From: an uncultured Fimbriimonadales bacterium
GTDB lineage: Bacteria; Armatimonadota; Fimbriimonadia; Fimbriimonadales; GBS-DC
Length of the DNA: 7,029 bases
Reading direction: 5' to 3'
NCBI GenBank assembly: GCA_937934465.1
Contig: CALGZO010000069.1
Coordinates: 1-7,029, forward strand
Shown here: positions 1 to 4,706 of the stretch, in pieces
How the letters are laid out: each line of letters opens with the position of its first letter
Position numbering within the stretch: the first letter of the stretch is position 1
Notes under the pieces: model-generated
Database searches by the model: none
The model's input: only the letters and a program-made list of their open reading frames with translations
What the model was told of the DNA's origin: nothing
Translations under genes and position numbers: made by a program

Positions 1-47
1 AACAATAGCACTATACAGAGCGCATCCACCCAGATGACCCAACGCAC
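1..47 (-). CDS. Probable 5' end of a divergent gene, leaderless GTG start, cut by window edge
   Basis: Reading leftward on the minus strand, a GTG at 47-45 opens a frame that stays open to the edge and encodes MRWVIWVDALCIVLL (15 codons). This peptide is strongly hydrophobic and would suit the start of a membrane segment or signal sequence. The start is supported mainly by a perfect TATAAT hexamer preceded by GGG, ending exactly 6 nt before the GTG. That is the spacing seen at the leaderless starts at 485 and 6639. No Shine-Dalgarno sequence is present. An open frame of 15 codons is weak evidence alone, so the promoter carries the call. The product cannot be identified, and another start further left is possible. 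Confidence 0.4.
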   Translation of the reverse strand, partial: MRWVIWVDALCIVLL

Positions 48-49
48 TG

Positions 50-58
50 GGGTATTAT
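50..58 (+). promoter_or_regulatory. GG-extended -10 element (GGGTATTAT) for the 132-aa gene
   Basis: TATTAT is preceded by GG and ends 9 nt before the ATG at 68. Transcription would start about 2-3 nt before the ATG, so the mRNA is leaderless or nearly so. There is no purine-rich ribosome binding site in the gap and no recognisable TTGACA-like -35. It is superimposed on the divergent promoter described at 54-62. Confidence 0.6.
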
Positions 59-62
59 ACCC
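54..62 (-). promoter_or_regulatory. GG-extended -10 element (GGGTATAAT) for the divergent left-edge gene
   Basis: The minus strand reads GGGTATAAT, a perfect -10 hexamer with the GG extension shared by the other gene starts of this window. It overlaps the -10 element of the 132-aa gene on the opposite strand, because both lie in the near-palindrome GGGTATTATACCC (50-62). The hexamer ends 6 nt before the proposed GTG. Confidence 0.55.
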
Positions 63-67
63 TTATC

Positions 68-466
68 ATGAAAAGCGTGGTCATCTCTCGGCATAAACTG
101 TTGCCGGCTCAGGAAACGGCGTTGCAAGCGTTAGGCGCGGAGGTGGTGGAAATCTGCGAGCAGTACAATCCCAAAGTCGATAATCCGCGCTGGGAAGCGC
201 AGGGGGTGGAGGCAGTGTTCACGGTCGCGCTGCCGCCCAGCCTGCTGGCGAGCCTCTGTGGTCCGTTCCGCGTGTTCATCTTCGAGATGGAGAGCGTCGG
301 TACCACGACAGACGAAACGGAAGCCCAACGCTGGTGCGCCGAGAAGCCTGAGCTGCGCAGCTACCTCCCCGCGCTTGAGGGGAGCCTGCGACTGATGGAG
401 TTCCAAGCCGTCTACGAACTCAAGATAGCAATTCAAACGACGCGCGTGTGGTCGGCGCAGTCGTAA
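68..466 (+). CDS. Small uncharacterised alpha/beta-type protein (132 aa)
   Basis: I do not recognise this gene with confidence. It has no signal peptide or membrane segment and looks soluble. The predicted order is strand (VVIS, 4-7), helix (about 13-22), strand (AEVVEI, 24-29), strand (AVFTV, 49-53), helix (PPSLLASL, 56-63), strand (RVFIFEM, 68-74), then a C-terminal beta-rich part (108-124), as in a compact Rossmann-like domain. An ISRH motif ends the first strand (6-9), and an LPP turn precedes the second helix (55-57). From memory, this layout faintly resembles Csx16-type small proteins linked to type III CRISPR ring nucleases, which also begin with a V-SRH strand and carry a later LP-helix. 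No cas gene or repeat array is nearby, so this is a speculative lead. The start is set by the promoter 9 nt upstream. The next gene has its own promoter, so this one may be transcribed alone. Confidence 0.8.
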   Translation: MKSVVISRHKLLPAQETALQALGAEVVEICEQYNPKVDNPRWEAQGVEAVFTVALPPSLLASLCGPFRVFIFEMESVGTTTDETEAQRWCAEKPELRSYLPALEGSLRLMEFQAVYELKIAIQTTRVWSAQS

Positions 467-469
467 ATC

Positions 470-478
470 AGGTACTCT
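470..478 (+). promoter_or_regulatory. GG-extended -10 element (AGGTACTCT) for the MCE gene
   Basis: The motif occupies half of the 18-bp gap after the preceding stop. The hexamer TACTCT ends exactly 6 nt before the GTG at 485, placing the expected transcription start at or next to the G of GTG. No Shine-Dalgarno sequence is present. Any -35 contact would lie inside the preceding coding sequence, where I see no clear TTGACA. Confidence 0.6.
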
Positions 479-484
479 TATACC

Positions 485-1909
485 GTGCGGTCAGACTTGG
501 CGCGTGTCGGCGCGGTGCTGCTGATTGGGGTCGCGCTGCTGATTGTGGGGTTGCAGTTCCTGCAGGCGCGCTTTTCAGATAGGGGACACTATCTGATACG
601 GGCGCGGTTCGATGACGCACGCAACATCTCGGTGGGCGCGAAGGTGCTGATGGCGGGCGTGCCAGTCGGGTTCGTGAGGGGCGTGCAGTTGGAGGGCGCG
701 CCGCCCAAAGCGACGCTCACGCTCGCCATCCGCGACACAGTGCGCATTCCGCAAGGCTCCACCGTGCGGCTCTCTGGCGGGCTGCTGCTGCCTGGCGAGA
801 CGCGCGTGGAGATTATCCCGCCCGACCAAGTGGTGGGCTACCTCACGGCAGGCAGCGTGGTGGAGGGCGAGCCGCCGTTCGATTTCAGCCGCGCATTCGA
901 TCGGTTCGCGCCTGAGGTGGAGGCGACCTTGCAGGAGGTGCAACGCACGCTCGCCGCCGCGCGCGCCCTGCTCGAAGACCCCCAACTGCGCGACTCCGTG
1001 CAGCAGACGCTCCAATCGGTGGAGCAGGCGACGCGCCAGACCACGCGCCTACTCGCGCAGGCGGAAGGGCTGATGACGGAGAACCGCGCCTCCATCCGAC
1101 GCATACTCGCCAACGCCGCCGACGCCACCCGCGAGCTGAACCGCGCCTTGCAAACTACCAATCAACTCCTGCAAGACCCGCAGCTCGCGAACGACCTGCG
1201 CGAAACGCTCGCGCGCGCACGCGCCAGCGCAGAACGCGCCGAGCAGATACTCAGCGAACTGAACCAACTCGTCGCCGACGAGCAGCTCCAAACCGACCTG
1301 AAGACCACCGTATCTAATGTGCGCGCCGTCAGCGAACGCGCCGTCGAGTTAGCCGACAAGACAGGCGCAGTGCTGGACAACGCCGAGACGCTCACGCGCA
1401 ACCTGAACGATACGCTCAACGAGGCGAAACCCATCCTGCAGCAGGCGGGCGAGTCGTTCCGCAAGGTGAACGAGTCGCTGGAGAGCTTCGCCAGCGTGCG
1501 CACCTTCGGCGTCCAAGACGCCGCCTATCAGCTGGAAATGGGCTACAACGCCACGCAGCAACGCTACCGCACCGACCTGACGGCGACTTTCTACCTCAGA
1601 AACCAGTCGCAACTGCGGATTGGGCTGTACGATTTCACCGAGAGCGACCAGCTGATTGCGCAGTATGGCGTTCCGCTCCGCGAGAATCTGCTCTTGCGCT
1701 ACGGCATCTACGGCGCGAAGGCGGGTTTTGGGGTAGACTATAGGTTTGGCGAGCAGGGGCTGCTGACGCTGGACCTGTTCGATCCGAACAACTGGCGCGG
1801 GCAGGCGCGCCTGCACTGGCGCGTGTCGGAAGGCGTGTGGCTCTGGGGCGGACTCGATAGCCCCTTCCGCTACAATCAGCCCGCGTTCGGATTGCGCATT
1901 CAACGCTAA
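485..1909 (+). CDS. MCE/MlaD-family lipid-transport protein with coiled-coil stalk and beta-rich C-terminus (474 aa)
   Basis: The start is GTG, leaderless. A short charged N-terminus leads into one transmembrane helix (about 8-28), so the rest should lie in the periplasm. An MCE (MlaD) domain follows at about 36-115, with the typical run YLIRARFDDARNISVGAKV (36-54) and a G-V-VG-V turn. In MlaD proteins this domain forms the hexameric substrate ring of an ABC-type phospholipid transporter. Residues about 143-335 are Ala/Gln/Glu-rich coiled coil built from imperfect units of about 34 residues. The last 130 residues (about 345-474) switch to alternating beta-strands rich in Tyr, Trp and Gly. Plain MlaD is under 200 aa, so this is a long form with an added stalk and tail. 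No permease (MlaE) or ATPase (MlaF) gene is adjacent, and its own promoter precedes it. rplI follows by 13 bp and is probably cotranscribed. The family call is firm; the substrate and the role of the tail are inference. Confidence 0.88.
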   Translation: MRSDLARVGAVLLIGVALLIVGLQFLQARFSDRGHYLIRARFDDARNISVGAKVLMAGVPVGFVRGVQLEGAPPKATLTLAIRDTVRIPQGSTVRLSGGLLLPGETRVEIIPPDQVVGYLTAGSVVEGEPPFDFSRAFDRFAPEVEATLQEVQRTLAAARALLEDPQLRDSVQQTLQSVEQATRQTTRLLAQAEGLMTENRASIRRILANAADATRELNRALQTTNQLLQDPQLANDLRETLARARASAERAEQILSELNQLVADEQLQTDLKTTVSNVRAVSERAVELADKTGAVLDNAETLTRNLNDTLNEAKPILQQAGESFRKVNESLESFASVRTFGVQDAAYQLEMGYNATQQRYRTDLTATFYLRNQSQLRIGLYDFTESDQLIAQYGVPLRENLLLRYGIYGAKAGFGVDYRFGEQGLLTLDLFDPNNWRGQARLHWRVSEGVWLWGGLDSPFRYNQPAFGLRIQR

Positions 1910-1914
1910 GGAGG
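1908..1914 (+). promoter_or_regulatory. Strong Shine-Dalgarno sequence (AAGGAGG) for rplI
   Basis: AAGGAGG overlaps the stop codon of the MCE gene (TAA at 1907-1909) and lies 8 nt before the rplI ATG. It is the clearest ribosome binding site in the window. It marks rplI as operon-internal, in contrast to the Shine-Dalgarno-less starts elsewhere. Confidence 0.85.
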
Positions 1915-1922
1915 CAAGAACG

Positions 1923-2378
1923 ATGGAAGTCATCTTGACGCGAGATGTGCCGAATTTGGGTAAAGCAGGCGATTTGAAGAAGGTCGCAGGCGGCTACGCG
2001 CGGAACTATCTGATTCCGAAAGGCTGGGCAGTGCCCGCCACGAAGGGCAATCTGAAGGCGCGCGCCGAGCAAGAGCGCGTGCGCAAAGAGCGCGCCGAGC
2101 AAATCCGCCAAGCCGCCCGAGAGACCGCCGCGAAACTGAACGGGCAAACCGTAACGATACAGGGGCGCACCGCGCCGAACTCCACCAAACTCTTCGGCGC
2201 AATCACCGCCGACGCCATCGCCCAAGCCATCCAGCAGCAGCACGGCGTGCGCGTCGACAAGCGCACCATCGACCTGCTGGAGCCAATCAAGATGGCGGGA
2301 ACCTACACCGTGCCCATCCGCTGGGACGCCGAGATCGAGGCGACCGTCACGGTTGAAGTGCAAGGTTCGGACGAGTAG
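1923..2378 (+). CDS. rplI: 50S ribosomal protein L9 (151 aa)
   Basis: L9 binds domain V of 23S rRNA and reaches across the ribosome surface, where it helps keep the reading frame. The N-terminal signature is intact: G13-K-A-G16, then V21-AGGYARNYLIPKG (to 34). A long connecting helix rich in Arg, Lys, Glu and Ala follows (about 42-74). The C-terminal domain carries KLFGAIT (89-95) and the final strand pair around 122-146. At 151 aa it matches the usual size of about 150. In many bacteria rplI sits with rpsF, ssb and rpsR. Here it follows an MCE gene by 13 bp and none of those partners is present. No promoter motif is visible just upstream, so it probably depends on readthrough from the MCE transcript, although a promoter inside that gene cannot be excluded. 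It is convergent with araC, 5 bp away. Confidence 0.97.
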   Translation: MEVILTRDVPNLGKAGDLKKVAGGYARNYLIPKGWAVPATKGNLKARAEQERVRKERAEQIRQAARETAAKLNGQTVTIQGRTAPNSTKLFGAITADAIAQAIQQQHGVRVDKRTIDLLEPIKMAGTYTVPIRWDAEIEATVTVEVQGSDE

Positions 2379-2379
2379 A

Positions 2380-2396
2380 GCCGCTACTTGAGCGGC
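2380..2396. terminator. Short hairpin at the rplI/araC convergent junction
   Basis: GCCGCT (2380-2385) pairs with AGCGGC (2391-2396) around a 5-nt loop. An alternative pairing uses GAGCCGC (2378-2384) with GCGGCTC (2395-2401). The first stem starts just after the rplI stop and runs into the last codons of araC. A symmetric stem could act on both strands. No T-tract follows on either strand, so it is at best a T-less terminator or an mRNA 3'-end stabiliser. Moderate GC-rich stems are common in this DNA. Confidence 0.4.
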
Positions 2397-3235
2397 GGCT
2401 CGTCCGCAATCAGGCGCGGGTTCTGGCGGAAGGCGCGGGGCGTCTTGCCGAACCGCTCGCGGAACACACGCGAGAAGTGGCTTAGGCTCAGGTAGCCCAC
2501 CTCCAGCGCAATCTCGGAGACGCTTAGGTTCGTGCTGACCAAGAGCGTGGCGGCGCGACGCAGCCGCAGCTCGGTCAGGTACTCCGACGGCGAGCAGCCC
2601 ATCGCCACGCGGAACAGCCGCTGACACTGGCGCGGGCTGACATGCAAACGCTGCGAGACCTTCTGCAGTGCGTCGGGGTCGCTCAGGTGGCTCTGCAGGT
2701 ACTCTAAGGCGGCTTGCAAACGGCTCTCGTCGGGCGCGGCGACCACTTCAGGCTCCGCAAAGCACAAAAAGGCGACCAACTCGCGCAGCTTGCCCTCGTA
2801 AAACAGCCGCAAGCTGCCCACGGGCGGCGGCGCGAGCAGCGACTCCACCACGCTCTGCAGCAGGGGGTGGCTCGCCAGCAGGTAGAGCGTCTTGGGCAGC
2901 GCGCTCTCGCCACGCACGAACGACGCCAACTCGGGCAGCACGCGCTCCGCGTCGGGCGTGAGCCACTCGCGCAGGTAGCTCGGCTCCACGCGCACAATCA
3001 GGTGATGATGCAAGTAGCGTATATCGCTGCGCTGCGTGCGCGGGCAGACGAGATGCTCAGGGTCGGGCGGACGCAGGCTCAACACGAACTCCGCCCAACT
3101 CGTGTCGCTCTCGAACTCTGGCGCGGCGGTGGGGTCGTCGGAGTAGAACCGACGCTCGTAAATCAGCGCGTGCCTGCCCTGATATAAGAGCCTCGCCCCC
3201 GCAGCCGCGTCCCGCGACGCAACCGTTGTAATCAT
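2384..3235 (-). CDS. AraC-family transcriptional regulator, PchR-like (283 aa)
   Basis: A DNA-binding regulator. The C-terminal AraC/XylS domain spans about 170-272, with two helix-turn-helix units. The first lies near 188-209 (LQKVSQRLHVSPRQCQRLFR). The second lies near 236-258 and is followed by the family hallmark: SEIALEVGY, SHFSRVFRERFG, TP-AFR. The N-terminal part (1-140) is an unknown sensor domain. The linker helix with RLFYEGKLRELVAFL (143-157) resembles PchR-type regulators, many of which respond to siderophores or other small ligands. No iron-uptake or metabolic gene is adjacent, so the ligand and targets are unknown. The ATG start has no Shine-Dalgarno sequence and sits 8 nt after a -10 element that abuts the ffh stop, so expression independent of ffh is likely. 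It is convergent with rplI, 5 bp apart. Confidence 0.93.
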   Translation of the reverse strand: MITTVASRDAAAGARLLYQGRHALIYERRFYSDDPTAAPEFESDTSWAEFVLSLRPPDPEHLVCPRTQRSDIRYLHHHLIVRVEPSYLREWLTPDAERVLPELASFVRGESALPKTLYLLASHPLLQSVVESLLAPPPVGSLRLFYEGKLRELVAFLCFAEPEVVAAPDESRLQAALEYLQSHLSDPDALQKVSQRLHVSPRQCQRLFRVAMGCSPSEYLTELRLRRAATLLVSTNLSVSEIALEVGYLSLSHFSRVFRERFGKTPRAFRQNPRLIADEPPLK

Positions 3236-3243
3236 CGCATTTT

Positions 3244-3252
3244 AGTATACCC
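3244..3252 (-). promoter_or_regulatory. GG-extended -10 element (GGGTATACT) for araC
   Basis: On the minus strand GGGTATACT starts at the last base of the ffh stop codon. Its hexamer TATACT ends 8 nt before the araC ATG. It fills most of the 16-bp gap, and no ribosome binding site is present. The transcript would begin within about one base of the ATG. Confidence 0.6.
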
Positions 3253-4604
3253 TACCGACGCTTGCCGAACGGCGACCACTTGCGCTTTTGCATCCGCTGC
3301 TGGAACTTGGTCATCTGCTTCATCAGCTTGCGCATCTCGAACAGCTGGTTCACCAGCGCGGAGACCTCTTCCAGCTTGGTACCGCTGCCTTTTGCGATGC
3401 GCATCTTGCGGCTGTAGTTGATAATCTCTGGCTGGCGTCGCTCTTGGGGGGTCATCGACAGGATAATCGCCTCCGCGCGTTTGAGGGCGCGGTCGTCGAT
3501 AGCGGCGTCGCCCATCTGATTCTTGATTTGGTTGAAGCCGGGCAACATCTTGATGAGCTGTTCGAACGGTCCCATCTTGCGGATTTGTTGCATCTGTTGG
3601 AGCATGTCCTCGAAGTCGAAGCTCGCCTCGCGCATCTTCTTTTCGAGGCGTTTGGCTTCCTCCTCTTGCATGGTCTGCTCCACGCGTTCGAGGAGGGATA
3701 GCACATCGCCCATGCCCAAGATTCGGCTGGCGATTCGGTCGGGGTAGAAGGGTTCGAGGGCGTCGGCGCGTTCGCCCATGCCGACGAATCGCACGGGCTT
3801 GCCCACGACGGCTTTGACGGAGAGCGCCGCGCCGCCGCGTGCGTCGCCGTCCATCTTGCTCATAATCACGCCGGTCAGCTCCAGCCGTTCGTGGAACGCC
3901 TGCGCGACGCTGACGGCTTCCTGACCGGTGGTGGCGTCGACGACGAGGAGCGTCTCGTGGGGTTGCAGTGTGGCGTGCATGCGCTGCAGTTCGTCCATCA
4001 GCGTCTCGTCCACCTGCAGGCGTCCAGCGGTGTCCACAATTAGCACATCGTAGCCGCTCGCGCGGGCGTGTTCGAGGGCTTTCTGCGCCGTGCGCACGGG
4101 GTCGCTCGCGCCTGCCTGTTGCGGCGTGAACACGGGGACGCCCACCTGTTGCCCCAGTACCTCGAGCTGCTTGACGGCGGCGGGGCGTTGCAGGTCGCAC
4201 GCCGCCAGCATCGGGTTGCGCCCTTGCGACTTCGCCCAGCGCGCCAACTTGGCGCAGGTGGTGGTCTTGCCTGAGCCTTGCAGACCACACATCAGGAACA
4301 CTGTGGGCGGGCGCGTCGCCCAGCGAATCGGCGGCGCCTCGCCCCCCAGCAACGCAATCAGCTCGTCACGCACTATCCGAATCACCTGCTGGTCGGGCGT
4401 AAGGCTTTTCAGCACCTCCTCGCCCACCGCCTGCTCGCGGATGCGCCCGATGAACTCTTTCACCACACGAAAGTTCACATCCGCCTCCAGCAGGGCGAGC
4501 CGAATCTCGCGCAGCACCTCGTCGACGGTCTTCTCGTCCAGACGCCCCTTGCCCCGTATCCGCTCAAATACGCTCTGCAACTTATCCGTCAGGCTCTCGA
4601 ACAT
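3252..4604 (-). CDS. ffh: Signal recognition particle GTPase Ffh/SRP54 (450 aa)
   Basis: Ffh binds signal sequences of nascent membrane and secreted proteins and, with 4.5S RNA and the receptor FtsY, delivers ribosomes to the membrane translocon. All three domains are present. The N domain covers about 1-90. The G domain has the P-loop GLQGSGKT (107-114), DTAGR (191-195), SKMDGDARGG (249-258) and the GMGE-DALEPF closing loop (275-286). The methionine-rich M domain covers about 300-435 and holds the RNA-binding SRKMRIAKGSG (398-408). The length is normal for a bacterial Ffh. The basic tail (430-450) is Lys/Arg-rich. The ATG has no Shine-Dalgarno sequence and follows its -10 element by 10 nt. 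Downstream is araC rather than the commonly seen rpsP. No SRP RNA gene is visible in the window. Confidence 0.98.
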   Translation of the reverse strand: MFESLTDKLQSVFERIRGKGRLDEKTVDEVLREIRLALLEADVNFRVVKEFIGRIREQAVGEEVLKSLTPDQQVIRIVRDELIALLGGEAPPIRWATRPPTVFLMCGLQGSGKTTTCAKLARWAKSQGRNPMLAACDLQRPAAVKQLEVLGQQVGVPVFTPQQAGASDPVRTAQKALEHARASGYDVLIVDTAGRLQVDETLMDELQRMHATLQPHETLLVVDATTGQEAVSVAQAFHERLELTGVIMSKMDGDARGGAALSVKAVVGKPVRFVGMGERADALEPFYPDRIASRILGMGDVLSLLERVEQTMQEEEAKRLEKKMREASFDFEDMLQQMQQIRKMGPFEQLIKMLPGFNQIKNQMGDAAIDDRALKRAEAIILSMTPQERRQPEIINYSRKMRIAKGSGTKLEEVSALVNQLFEMRKLMKQMTKFQQRMQKRKWSPFGKRR

Positions 4605-4614
4605 GGCAAGTTAA

Positions 4615-4623
4615 AGGATACCC
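4615..4623 (-). promoter_or_regulatory. GG-extended -10 element (GGGTATCCT) for ffh
   Basis: The minus strand reads GGGTATCCT, and the hexamer ends 10 nt before the ATG. The expected leader is about 3-4 nt and has no Shine-Dalgarno sequence. A TTCACA (minus strand of 4641-4646) lies 20 nt upstream of the hexamer, which is too far for a standard -35, so I do not count it. Confidence 0.55.
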
Positions 4624-4666
4624 TTCCGAGCGTCGCTTGCTGTGAAGACGCCAACGGTATCTGGTC

Positions 4667-4675
4667 AGGTACACT
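4667..4675 (+). promoter_or_regulatory. GG-extended -10 element (AGGTACACT) for the 637-aa gene
   Basis: TACACT ends 27 nt before the ATG at 4703. Unlike the other elements here, this predicts a real leader of about 20 nt, starting near 4682, and that leader contains a GAGG ribosome binding site at 4691-4694. It lies 43 bp from the divergent ffh element and does not overlap it. Confidence 0.5.
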
Positions 4676-4688
4676 TATGGCGCATCGT

Positions 4689-4706
4689 ATGAGGTACGCG
4701 CTATGA
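4689..4706 (+). CDS. Possible 5-codon leader ORF (MRYAL) overlapping the next start as ATGA
   Basis: ATG at 4689 reads M-R-Y-A-L and stops at TGA (4704-4706), sharing ATGA with the start of the 637-aa gene. Its ATG lies about 7 nt after the predicted transcription start. Translating it would bring a ribosome straight onto the main start, a known coupling arrangement. The GAGG ribosome binding site lies inside this mini-ORF. An ORF this short can occur by chance, so this is only a candidate. Confidence 0.25.
   Translation: MRYAL

Noticed and set aside
1635..2627. 330-codon minus-strand open frame across the MCE gene end, rplI and the start of the araC region
   Set aside because: It runs antisense through rplI, whose protein is unmistakable, has no start signal or promoter motif, and shows no recognisable domain.
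2697..2705. AGGTACTCT inside araC on the plus strand, identical to the element at 470-478, with a TTG 8 nt downstream opening a 157-codon antisense frame
   Set aside because: The frame is an araC shadow with Gln/Arg/His-rich composition and no domain. One chance match is expected for a word of this complexity. An antisense transcript is possible but unsupported.
3232..4290. 352-codon open frame on the minus strand overlapping ffh
   Set aside because: It lies in another frame of the firmly identified ffh and encodes an Arg/Pro/Gly-rich sequence without domains, typical of a shadow in GC-rich DNA.
4656..4675. Tandem GGTATCTG and GGTACACT before the 637-aa gene
   Set aside because: Only the second keeps T at hexamer position 6; the first fails the pattern and is not called as a promoter.
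4090..4706. Plus-strand open frames of 142 and 174 codons opposite the ffh 5' end
   Set aside because: They are antisense to conserved ffh codons and have a low-complexity composition; only the last five codons of one are of interest, as a leader ORF.
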